Part shown: piece by piece, positions 18,565 through 29,229 of the stretch
How the letters are laid out: every line of letters begins with the position of its first letter
Position numbering within the stretch: position 1 is the stretch's first letter
From: Hordeum vulgare subsp. vulgare
Taxonomy: Eukaryota > Streptophyta > Magnoliopsida > Poales > Poaceae
Assembly: GCF_904849725.1 (NCBI RefSeq)
Contig: NC_058518.1
Coordinates: 209,448,741 to 209,512,740 of the forward strand
Direction of reading: 5' to 3'
DNA length: 64,000 bases
Notes under the pieces: generated by a model
The model's database searches: none
Told to the model about the DNA's origin: nothing
What the model saw: the letters and a program-made list of their open reading frames with translations, nothing else
Made by a program: the position numbers and the translations under genes

Positions 18565-21056
18565 ATGTCGACTGCAGGTATGATCAAGGTTACTGCAGGA
18601 TGTCCTACCTTCGATGGAAAGGGATTTCCCTATTGGAAGATTAATATGTAGATGCATCTTCAGGCTATTGACAATGATCTCTGGTACATTGTGGAACATG
18701 GCATTCCCTCCATCGTTGCTACTGTTTCTGCCGCTGATGTGAAGAAATTCAAGCAACTTTATTCTCAAGCGAAGAATATCATCTATGTCCATCTCAGCAA
18801 AGGTCAGTATGGCAGAGTGAGTGCTTTGGGCACAACGAAGCTTATCTGGGATAGGCTGTCCAAAGTCAAGGAAGGAATTTCAACTCAGCGTGACTCTTGT
18901 GTTGATGTTCTTCGCAATCTCTTCAATCGCTTCAAGAGGCTTGACAATGAAATCTGCCAAGACATCTTTGATCGCCTCACTAACATCTCAAATGAACTGC
19001 AAGCACTGGGATCTCGGGACATCACTGAGCATGAAGTTGTGAAGAAACTGCTAAGATATCTGGATCCATCATTTGATACACTGGTTCTGATGATTCAAGA
19101 AAGAGCGGACTATAAGATGCTTGATCCTGCTGATATACTCGAAAAACTCAATACTCATGAGTTTCAACAGGAAGAAAAGAGAGATGTGTATGGACCAAGC
19201 TACTCTAGACCTCGTGCGCGGAAGGCCAAAGCAATTTCCTTATCTGAAGAAGAAGACTCAGATTGCAGCATTGGTGATCCTGAAGAACTTGGACACGAGC
19301 TTGCAATGCTCATGAGGAAATTCCAGAAGTTTACAAGGCGTGGCCAGTTTGGTAAATAAGGGATATGAGGGAATCAGAATCTTCATCTGAGGACTACAAG
19401 AAAAGAACGTGCCACAAATGCAAGAAATCTGGTCACTATATTGCTGATTGTCCTCGCTGGGTGAAGGAACCAAAGAAGAAGAAATATAAGGATGAAATTT
19501 CTGATGACTCGAAGAAAAGAAGAAATCTTCAAAATCCTCATCCTCAAAGTCCTCATCGCACAAGAAGACTAGTTTCAGAAAGGCTCGGGTACTCATTGGT
19601 AAGGAAATGGATTCCGAGGAAGAATCCGTGGAATGTGATGAAGAGGAAGGTTCTAAAGAAGACTCGCGGTCTGGTGTGGCAAGTCTTGCATTGGCTACCA
19701 CATTCGTCAACAAGTCAATATTCAACCTTGAAGAAAATGACAACGCTATCTATACTGATGACCATGCTGATGATTTCGCTCCAACCTATTGCTTCATGGC
19801 AAAAGGTTCAAAGGTACGAAATGACACTTCCTCCTCTGATTCAAGTGAATGTGAACCTGATGATTATAAAAAACCCAGTTACACTAAACTTGCCAACATT
19901 GCAACTAAACAATAAAGTGCCATTGAAAAGCTTCAAACCTGCTAGACACAAGCGATGACCTGTTGAATGATGAAATGAATCATACCCAAATCCTCACTGA
20001 AGATGTGAAAAGTCTTCACTCCAGATTTAATAGTCGTCAACATCGTTATGGCACACTCTTGGCTGATCATGAGAAAGTTTCCTATGAATTTCTTCAAAGG
20101 AAACTTGATCTTGAGAAGTTGAAGATGTCTCATGATGATCTTCGAATGGAAAATGATTCATTACTTGCTCAACAGATCAGTGCCGCTCAGGTTGAATTCA
20201 CTCCACCATGTCTCAAATGCATCGAGCGTGAAACTACCAATTCTTCACCAGAATCATCAAATGCTTCTATTGCTACAAATTCTTCAATTCCTCACTTGAG
20301 GAAACCACAAATGTTACTGACAAAAATGCAGGTCTGAAGGAAGTGTATGTGACAGGCATGTACAAAAGTCTCAAAGGGCATCAAATCCTTTGGGATGTGC
20401 TCAAAAAGCATATTTTGAACAGGAACCCGAGGAAAGAAGGAATTGCCTTTGAAAGGAAACTGAATGCGGATGGATCATACTAGAAACCTAAGCAGTATCC
20501 CAAAACCTCATGGGTTGCTGCTAAAGGACCTCCTGTTGATCCATCCAATCTAACAGGCTTTGCATGTGAATTATTCTATTCCTCAGATGAGTCATTTGAC
20601 TCCAACTATAAATTGTTCAAAAATCAATCTGGTGAAGTATTTGCTCGATATGTTGGAACTAATTGCAGGAATGGACCACCCCTGAGGAAAATCTGGGTCC
20701 CCAAAAGTTGCTTGGAAAATCTTCAAGTGAATGTCCTCATGACACCACCTGTGAAGAACCTGAACCCTAGATCAAATTTCTTAGGTGGACCAAAGTCTTC
20801 AAGAGGATCAAAATTCTCAACTAGTCAAAACTATGCACGTACTCATGCTAATGCTTGTGATATGCAGGGAAATTACAAGGGATATGAATATGAGCATTAT
20901 ACCTCAAATCATTACGTTCATAAATCCTCAAAGAACTTCTCTGACTATTCATTTGAGTACTCTAACCCCCCTACTGTGAAGAGAAGTGCATTAGCTTCAA
21001 TGTCCCCTTTCTCATATGGTGCTCACAGGATGATGAATTCTCTGCCACCCCTTTAG
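18565..21056 (+). pseudogene. Copia M1: gag with zinc knuckle, several stops
   Basis: ATG at 18565 (MSTAGMIKVTAGCPTFDGKG) follows the primer site by 54 bp. TAG at 18649-18651 interrupts it; the same frame then runs to 19359 and contains the Copia gag core (FDGKGFPYWKINM, LWYIVEHGIP, DRLTNISNELQALG, LLRYLDPSFDTLVLMIQE). After a frame change the zinc knuckle CHKCKKSGHYIADC appears (about 19412-19453), followed by an acidic linker (19607-19915, CFMAKGSKV), a helical stretch (19963-20337, EKLKMSHDDLRMENDSLLAQ) and a basic C-terminal region (20613-21056, LRKIWVPKSCLENLQ). This long gag is usual for the SIRE/Maximus group. At least four breaks make it non-functional. Confidence 0.85.
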
Positions 21057-21246
21057 ATGTGGGTGGTGAAGAAATTGAACTAATCACTTCTACAGGTCAG
21101 GTCTCCAGATGAAAATTATTACCTGAAGAATTTGTTGGAGTCCTGACGAAAATGCTTGATTGGACGCAAGCTAAAATTGATGAAATGATAACATTTCACA
21201 TGTCCTGAAATATACTATTTATGATGAAATTCCCGTCCTACTCATT

Positions 21247-22054
21247 ATGCTACTCTAACCAATGAAGCATCCTTATATGGCTTTGTCATCCTTGATGACT
21301 ATTCTAGATATACTTGGGTGCATATCATTCTGTATAAAACTGAAGTGCAGGAAGTCTTCAAACGATTTTCTTCAAGGGCCTCGACTAACTTCGGCGTCAA
21401 GATCAAACACATGAGGAGTGACAACGGGACATAATTAAAAAACACTGGCCTTGATGGTTATCTTGATGATTATCATGATGAACTTGGTATTACTCATGAA
21501 TTATCTCCTCCTTATACTCCTCAACAGAATGGCGTCTTTGAAAGAAAGAACATGACTCTAGTTGAAATGGCACAGACTATGCTGGAAGAATATCGGACTC
21601 CTCGTCGTTTCTGGCCTGAAGCAATCAACACTGCATGCCAGATCATCAACAGGGTAAACTCCTCACTCACAAGAAACCCAATGTAAATTATTTCAAAGTC
21701 TTCGGTGCAAGATGCTGGATTAGAGATCCTCACCATAGCTCAAAATTTGCACCTAAAGCACAGGAGGGTTTTATGCTTGGTTATGGAAAGGACTCACACA
21801 CCTACAGAGTATTCAACACCTATCACAACAAGGTTGTTGAAACTTTAGATGTGCGGTTCGATGAAACTAATGGCTCGCAAAGAGAGCAAGTGCCTCCTGT
21901 GCCAGATAATTTATCTCCTGAGGAAGCAATCAAGTTCAAAGTCCCCAGCACTGATGAAATTCAAGAAGGTACTTCTGAGGAAATTGCTCCAGAGAAAATT
22001 CTTCAGCCGAGACAAATCCTCAACCAGCTCATCCGAGGATTGCAAATGAAGTAG
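21247..22054 (+). pseudogene. Copia M1: integrase core, N-terminal part missing
   Basis: Matches the integrase of Copia M2 from THYATLTN... onward. Visible are YGFVILDDYSRYTWVHII, the second catalytic Asp in MRSDNGT followed by an in-frame TAA, and PYTPQQNGVFERKN with the catalytic Glu. Downstream (21635-22054) is the C-terminal region FKVFGARCWIRDPHH...GYGKDSHTYRVFN. The protease (LDSGCTHHMTG), the HRRLGH zinc region and the first catalytic Asp (HMDLFGP in M2) are all absent: the sequence jumps from gag C-terminal text near 21060-21230 straight into the core. M1 therefore lost these parts by deletion. Confidence 0.88.
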
Positions 22055-22119
22055 ATTTTGACAAAATCCTCGATGACATCAACGCGCCAGGTCCTCTCAC
22101 TCGCTCAAAAGCTTCACAC

Positions 22120-22908
22120 TAAGTTAACTTTTGTGGGCATTCCTCTTTTGTGTCTATCACATGACCCTCAAAGGTTGCTGAAGCTTTCAAGGAACCTAAG
22201 TGGATTCAAGCCATGCAATATGAAATTCTTCAATTCAAGCTAAATGACGTGTGGGAACTCGTCAAACGACCAGATCCTCGCAAGCACAATATAATCGACA
22301 CCAAGTGGATTTTTCGAAACAAGCAAGATGAGGATGGTCAAGTGGTGAGGAATAAGGAACGACTTGTAGCCCAAGGCTACACACAGGTCGAAGGAATTGA
22401 TTTCCATGAAACTTTTGCACCTGTTGCTAGACTTCAAGCTATGCGAATTCTACTTGCTTATGCTAATCATCATAACATTACTTCATATCAAATGGATGTG
22501 AAAAGTGGATTCCTCAATAGTAAGCTTGAGGAAGAAGTATATGTTTCTCAGACCCCAGGTTTTGAGGATTCGAAGAATCCAGACAAAGTCTTCAGACTCA
22601 AAAAGGCACTCTATGGCCTCAAGCAAGCCCCTCGGGCGTGGTATGATACATTGAAGGAATTCCTCATGAAGAAAGGTTTCAAACCTGGTTCACTCGATCA
22701 AACTCTTTTCACAAAATCCTATGATAATGAACTAGTTGTGTGCCAAATATATGTCGATGACATCATATTTGGTTGTACTGACAAACTCTACAATGATGAA
22801 TTGGCTTACATGATGAGTGAAGAACATAAGATGTCTATGATGGGGGGGCTAAAATTCTTCTTAGGTCTTGAAATTTGTCAACAATGCAATGGCATCTTCA
22901 TATCATAG
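22120..22908 (+). pseudogene. Copia M1: reverse transcriptase
   Basis: A Copia RT reads cleanly from about 22200: [87 protein letters not shown] and the catalytic IYVDDIIFG (YVDD at 22750-22761). The typical AFLNG region reads GFLNS. The frame stops at TAG (22906-22908) just before the RNase H region, which continues in frame. One stop separates an otherwise well-kept RT from RNase H. In the cell this enzyme would copy element RNA to cDNA inside particles. Confidence 0.92.
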
Positions 22909-23691
22909 GAGAAATACCTCAAGGATGTTCTGAGGAAATTCGACATGCATGAATGCAAAGGCACCAAGACTGCGATGCCTAGCAACGGTCACCTCTACAC
23001 TGATGAAAATGGTAAAGATTTCGATCAACAGGTATATCGCTCGATGATTGGCTCTTTATTGTATCTATGTGCATCTAGGCCAGATATACTGCTTAGTGTT
23101 TGCATGTGTGCTTGTTTTCAAGCAAAACCGAAGGAATCACACCATAAGGTTGTGAAGCATATTCTTCGATACTTAGCTCACACACGAACACTAGGATTAT
23201 GGTACCCCAAGGGCTCAAATCTTCATCTCGTGGGATATTCTCATTCTGACTATGCTGGTGACCGTGTGGATCGCAAGTCAACATGTGGCACTTGTCATTT
23301 CCTCGGGAGATCATTAGTCTGCTGGTCCTCAAAGAAGGAGAACTGTGTTTCTCTCTCCACTGCCGAAGCTGAGTACATTGCTGCTGGATCATGCTGTGCT
23401 CAATTGCTATGGATGAAGCAAACCCTCAAAGACAACGTGATCAATATGAAGAATGTGCATCTCTACTGCGACACTAAGCGTGCAATCAAGATCACATACA
23501 ACCCAGTACAACACTCAAAGACTAAGTACATCCAGATTTGTCATCATTTTCATCGGGACCATGTCCTCAAGGGCAATATCATCATCGACGATGTGAAGAC
23601 TGACGATCAACTAGCAGATATTCTGACTAAGCCCTTGGATGAGAAAAGGTTTTGTAAGTTGAGGTGTAAACTAAATATCTTAGAGTATTAA
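22909..23691 (+). pseudogene. Copia M1: RT connection and RNase H
   Basis: Continues from RT with EKYLKDVLRKFDMHECKG, then YRSMIGSLLYLCASRPDI, SDYAGDRVDRKSTCGTCHFL, LVCWSSKKENCVSLSTAEAE (RNase H Glu region), YIAAGSCCAQLLWMKQTL and ADILTKPLDEKRF near the end, finishing at TAA 23689-23691. The catalytic carboxylates expected for RNase H (Asp in SDYAGD, Glu in TAEAEY, Asp in YCDTKRA) are visible. The frame is open for 248 codons after the RT stop. Confidence 0.92.
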
Positions 23692-24417
23692 AATATTTCG
23701 TGAAAACATGCACACATCCTAACACTTATGCAAAATTGATGACTTAGATGTGCAACACACGAAGAATCAATTTTCTTCAATCAATGAAGAATATCACTCT
23801 TAGTGTGAGGAAATTAATGAAGAATTTGTTTCTGAGGGCCCTACGACAATTGTACACGGCTCATGAAATCATCATTCTTATACGGTGATTCACGCCACCA
23901 CCCAACTTTGAAATTCTTCAAGCTGTTTTTCTTCAAAGTTGAAATTCATCAACTTGACGCTTTGTCACCAAATCCTCAAGATTCTCAAAATCTTCAAAAT
24001 CTTCAAAATGCTTGATGATTTTTTATTTGCCTAGAAATATATATAGACAGATATTTCAAAGTCCTCAACAACATTCACTTATAGCTCTGTCTTCAATTTG
24101 ATATTTCATCTAGGTGAATGTGATCGAACCCGACTCCCTTCTATGCTATACTCAACCCAGTCTATTCAATTCTTCATATGCATTCTACTTGAAACTTGTT
24201 CAAATTCCTCACTGTGTCCTTGTCAGCTGAGAATTTTGCAACAAATCCTCAAGTCTTCAAAAATGAATTTTATAACGCTTCACAATAACTGGACCCACTA
24301 CCCATTATCGGATAAGCACGATCTCCACCGCTACAATCGTGGGCTCCATGTTTCGTGCGGAGACGAATAGGCAAGGGCAATTCGGTCCGAAATATTCGCA
24401 CGAATAGTTTTTCACCT
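23692..24417 (+). other. Copia M1 spacer between pol and the extra ORF
   Basis: No coding region is supported. The stretch is rich in TTCCTCA and TCTTCAA words and aligns with M2 at about 57231-57950 in reverse. It ends where the internal TATA box starts. The 90-codon frame at 24098-24370 is not conserved as protein. Confidence 0.6.
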
Positions 24418-24431
24418 GAGCTATAAATAGG
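24418..24431 (+). promoter_or_regulatory. Internal TATA box upstream of Copia M1 ORF3
   Basis: GAGCTATAAATAGG is a near-ideal plant TATA box, followed about 30-50 bp later by CTCTCATCATCTCTCCGCTC, a pyrimidine-rich likely start region, and a GC-rich leader. The same arrangement is present in Copia M2 (57221-57230, minus strand). It lies about 600 bp before the ORF3 ATG. Promoter activity is inferred. Confidence 0.6.
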
Positions 24432-24695
24432 CCCTTACGCCCCTCAGTTAAAACCCTTTGTCCTCTCATCATCTCTCCGCTCGAGCTCAACCCTAGCACG
24501 ACCGCTAGCAATCTCGTCGCCAGTGAGGAACAGCTTCACTGCCTCGCCCTCGCCCTCCCCAAACTCACGCCGGAAGCGGAATCTCTTCCTCTGTCACCGC
24601 CGTAGATGAATTCTGCCGCCAAGTTAGGGCGCAGAAGATCTGAACCGAAGACTTCTCTCTTTTACTCCTCCTGTTCTTCATGTTCATCGCTCGGG

Positions 24696-25021
24696 GTAAT
24701 TAAAATCTTATTTTACTGCCTCTGTTGATCTATTATTTCATGTTCGATTCGCGAAATCTGTTTTTGCTCAGTGTCTGTCAGCCTTGCACACTCATTCCTC
24801 AAACACTTGATGAATTTCACTAAACCACTCAAATTCTTCATGAGATTCCTCAATTGTGTAAATTCTCGAATCTGCACAACTCTGGAACCCAAGATGAGAA
24901 TGCTTAGTCAAATTCCTCAACCCACTGGTCAAATTCCTCAACTTCTATTTTTTTCAATTTCTTCAAGTCTGGGAATGCATATGACCTCTCCAAATTCTTT
25001 GCACCCGTACTACGTTCACAG
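24696..25021 (+). other. Putative 5'UTR intron before Copia M1 ORF3
   Basis: Donor GTAATTAAAA (GT at 24696-24697) and acceptor CTACGTTCACAG (AG at 25020-25021) bound a T-rich 326-nt stretch. The acceptor lies 7 nt before the ORF3 ATG at 25029. M2 keeps both sites: CAGGGTAATTAAAG and CTGTTCATAG, with an intron of 324 nt (56956-56633). TTCCTCA occurs four times inside it. Splicing is a prediction. Confidence 0.5.
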
Positions 25022-25028
25022 GTACAAA

Positions 25029-28000
25029 ATGTCAGTTGATGAATCACTAGGTTCTCATCAACTGAACTCATTTGCAGCGTTCCTCGGAGAAACTTTACCA
25101 GTGTCATCAGAAGCTTTAAGAGTGCATATTCCTCAGCAAAAGACTCAGTTGTAGAAAATGGAAGATGACAGAAAGAAAAAGGGAGGAATGAAATGTGAAC
25201 ATAACACTACAGTTGATATTCCTGAAGAATTATATGCTGACTACTGCACTCCTGATGAGGAAATATATGGCAACGAAACAATGGCGAAGTGCAATATAAG
25301 GCTTCAGAAAATCAAACGCAGGTGGATTAAGGAGTGGAATGAATACCGCTATGTAACTCCAAAATATGCGAAGAAATTCACCCTCAAGCCACCTTGCACG
25401 AGGCCTCCTATGGGTAATGAACAAGCAGCACATCCCTCAAGTGTTGAAACAATTGAGAATTACCCTGAGGAGAAAGACAAACATTTGTCTAAGCTACACA
25501 AGAAAGGAGAAGCTGCAGTGAATAAATTCAATGAGGACTCTGCTGCTGCTGCCACTCCCGCCACCTCTTCAGCTGCTGAAGCCTCTGGTACAGCTATTCC
25601 TCAGAATAAGTCTGTGCCAAAGAAACCAAAGGCCCGAGTGCCAAAAGAGCAATTGCCTCAGAAGGTTGCACCAGTGCCAAAACCCTCAACAACACCACAG
25701 TACTCACAGCCTCAACAAAAGCACATAGTTAAGCATGAGCCTGCTCATTTAAGTTCCTCAGTGCTATCTGCAACGAGCTTGGCTACAAAGTCTTCACCAA
25801 CTCTTTTGAAGACTAAAATGACTGCTCGAAGAGGCATTAGGCCCAGTCCAAGCAAAGTCGTCAACATTCCTTCTCCAACAGAAGGAAGTGAGGAATTCGA
25901 TGATGAAACTCTTCAAGCAATCATTAGAAACAAGCAGGAATGGGTTGCACAAGCCTCAGGCAGCTCTATTCCTCTTGCCATGGACCACAAGGTTCTGTTT
26001 GAGTTCATCAATCTCTGGTATGAAGATCCAAACACTCCCATTGATTACTTGAAGCTTACCCCTGGTGTCAGTCACATGGTTGCCACATTCATCAATGAGG
26101 CAAAATAGAAAGAACAACAAGCCAAGCAAGCAAAGGCTGCTAAACTGAAGAAGGAGAAATTCCTCAAGCAGAATCTCCTCAATCTAACGCCTGAAGCTCT
26201 TGTTCCAACTCAGGTTGAACTGAAAACCTTGACAGATAAGTACACAAGCCTATCGGATCGTCAAAGTGTCAAGTTGAATTTCATCAAGCTTGCAACTGAC
26301 GTAGTTCATGAATAGAACAAGAAAGCTGCTCCTCCTGTGCTGCAAAAGCTACCTGAGTCTAGATATACGGTTCAGCTGACAGAAGAAGATGAAGCTGATG
26401 AACCTGCTGCTGAGGAAATTCCTAAACATACTCCAGCTGATGAATCTGCTTCAGTTGAAGAAAACGTTCCAGCTGAAGAAAATCCTTCAGCTGAGGAAAC
26501 TGCCAGGAGTGTGTCTGCACTAGTTCCTGAAGAAAGAATTCCTTCACCTCAACCCTCAAAGATGAAGAAGATGATTCCATCTACATCAGACGTGAAGAAG
26601 ACCAAAGCTGCTGAGAAAGAAGCAAAGAAGAGAAAAGCTTCAATGACCTCAGTATCCTCACAGGACAAGCGCCCAAAGGTCACTCAGACAGAGTCTACAA
26701 CTGCCCCAATGGATGCTACGCCTGTGAATGTAGCTCCATCCTACTCATTGGTTCCCTTTAGAGTTGACTATGTCATTCCTGAAGATGATGAGGAAATGGA
26801 AGATGCTGAAGATGAAGAAATCATGGATGAGGAAATTCAAATTGATGACATTCCTCAACCCTCCATTCATCAAATGATCTCTGATGAAATTGTTGGTGAT
26901 GATGAAACTGGGTGCACCACTCCAATTATTCATGATGACTTCTGGGAATAAACTCATCAGTCACCAAGGTCAACCCAAATCCCTCCTATTCCTGCTGCAA
27001 CATAAATCCTCACGGGATCTGATGGGAAGACCTTCCATGAGGAATCCGCTCAAGAATCAATTGCATCAGCTCAAGATAATGCAACGATCAATGCTACAAC
27101 TGCCTCATCCACCAAGCAAAATCCTCAAGCTGAGGAAAATCCTCAACCGGAAGAGAAAGGTCAGAATGAAGAAAATGCTCCTGCCCCAAATACTGAAACT
27201 ACTATTGTTGTGGTCAACAAAGAAACAACAATGATATTAGCTCCTCCTCAAGAACAGTAGCATAATCTTCAACCGCAGAAAAATCAGCCTTTTTCAAAGA
27301 GGCCAAAATTTCAAAAGGAAGCATTCTATGAAGAACGGATGTACTTCACAGGCGCAAATCCGTATGATAAGCTTCGCATCAGGCACCGGAAGTTTTGGAC
27401 AAGGAATCAGGTTAACTACTATGCCTCTGTACTCTGTGGGAGAAAAAAAATATTTCAGCACAAGCATATTCTTCACTGTGACATGGAACAAATTCCTTGC
27501 TTCACTCCAGTCCTCAATGTTCTTCACGAAGCTGGACTGCTGCCTCTCTGCACTGACATAGGTGACTGGAACTGTGACATGATTCTTCAGTTCTACACCA
27601 CACTAAACATCTCAGGAGGCCGGAAGGATGTCAACACTTGGGTGTTGGACTGAATGACACAACACACACACTACAAAGCGCCTACCACTCAATTGCTTCG
27701 AGCACTTCAAGTCTCAATTCCCTCAAAAAATGCGGTGTTGATGTATGAGGAACGTGAGCTGCCCAACAGACTGATGGAAGTCCTCATGAAGCCTTTGGCC
27801 AAGGACCAACCTCATAGGACTCGCTTTCTGGTTCAAGACTTGAAGTATGAACCACGAACAGTCTACAAAATCCTGGCCAATGTCATCCCTCCTATTAAAG
27901 GCCATCATGATGAAGAAGATGTCGTAGGCATCATGAAGAACATCCTTTTCAACATCATCCATGGCATACCAATAAACCCTCATGGCTTCTTCCTGAGGAC

Positions 28001-28775
28001 TTTGGTTGATAATGCACTGTCACCTTTTGACATGAAGATTTATGCTCTGTGGATCATGAGATTCATCAGAAGCAGGTCAGGCATCAACTACCATGCTTAT
28101 TTTTCCTAATCACATAGGATATATGCCGCCCATCAGTGTCATCAAGAAGACATTTGAGCCTGTTGAAGGCAAAGGCAAATCTGTCATTGATGAAGGAAAT
28201 CGGCCCATTGATAGCCAGTTTCGCGAAGCAGAATCATATTCTTCATATGACGACACTGCTACCCAAGATCCACCAAGCCCTGCTACCCCAAGAGTGATGA
28301 ATAACAGAGAGCTACTCCTTAGTCTTCATCAGAAGGTCGATCGCAATCACAAACGGGTCAAGCGTCAATTCAGTGCCATTGTGAAAATCCTCAACGAGAC
28401 TCAGAATGCAGTGAGGAAAAATCACTATTATCTTCATGAGATGTTTGATCGTACCTGGGCCACCTTGGCTCATGTGAAGACTCAAGAGGAACTTGAGGAA
28501 TTGGAGTTTACTCAGGACTTCGACTGGTCGTGGCCTCCCAAGAAGAAATTCAAGCCAATTCTAGTTCCTGACCTTGAGGATAGTTGTTTTTTGTATTCCT
28601 CACTGCAGAGTCTAATGAAGAACCACAAGACACTGCAACTGGTCCAAGGAAGAAGCCTGTCTCCAAGAATCCTCATGCCTCTTCATCAGCCAAGAAGTGA
28701 AAGTCTTCATGGGGCGTTAGTCCTCAGTTTTGTCCCTTTTCGTCACTTGATGACAAAGGGGGAGAAATCCGAGTT
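25029..28775 (+). pseudogene. Copia M1: ORF3, ~1,200-codon extra protein after pol
   Basis: ATG at 25029 (MSVDESLGSHQLNSFAAFLG) opens a frame kept to 28109 with only in-frame stops: 25152, 26106, about 26313, 26949, 27003, about 27258 and 27651. A 1-nt shift near 28100 and another near 28600 follow, and the protein ends around ...SSLDDKGGEI. N-terminal part: a compact domain (KRRWIKEWNEYRYVTPKYAK). Middle: Ala/Pro/Lys/Glu-rich and probably disordered, with a basic KKTKAAEKEAKKRKAS patch that could be a nuclear signal. C-terminal part (27300-28110): a likely folded domain with FTGANPYDKLRIRHRKFW and FLVQDLKYEPRTVYKIL. I see no signal peptide or membrane helix, so 'env-like' is not supported. 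M2 carries the same protein with different stops. Function unknown. Confidence 0.75.
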
Positions 28776-29213
28776 AGTCTTCAAACGGGATCTATTTTGG
28801 GGCTTATGAAATTTATTAAGTTACAAACTGTTGGTTCTTCTAAAGTGTTTTATGTAATGAGTTGTAACTTAAGCCTGATGGTACTCTGACTCTTTTGAAC
28901 ATTTTTCTTCGCATGCTTATTCCTCAAAATATATTAATGCAGGCATGCTAAAATTCCTCAGATACCATTTCTCATCACGCATTCTCAAATTTCTCATTTT
29001 ATATGTCAAATGTATGCATGATTTACAAGGTACATGGGGAGATATCCATGATATAAATCATCAATGTGCATCTGCTAAGAAAAGCAAATTCTTAAAAATA
29101 TGCACATCTTCAGGCGGAGTCTCTGAGTATCTTGATTTCAAATTCCTCAAACTCAGTATTTACACTTCATATTTTTATCCCTGTTGAAAACTTAACCTTA
29201 TTGTCATCAACCA

Positions 29214-29229
29214 CCAAAAAGGGGGAGAT
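29214..29229 (+). other. Polypurine tract of Copia M1
   Basis: CAAAAAGGGGGAGAT directly precedes the 3' LTR start TGTAAGTGC at 29230. The reverse copy in M2 is at 52577-52592. The region 28776-29213 between ORF3 and the tract is AT-rich and non-coding. Confidence 0.9.

Noticed and set aside
24098..24370. 90-codon ORF before the internal promoter of M1
   Set aside because: Not conserved in M2 at the protein level; T-rich spacer.
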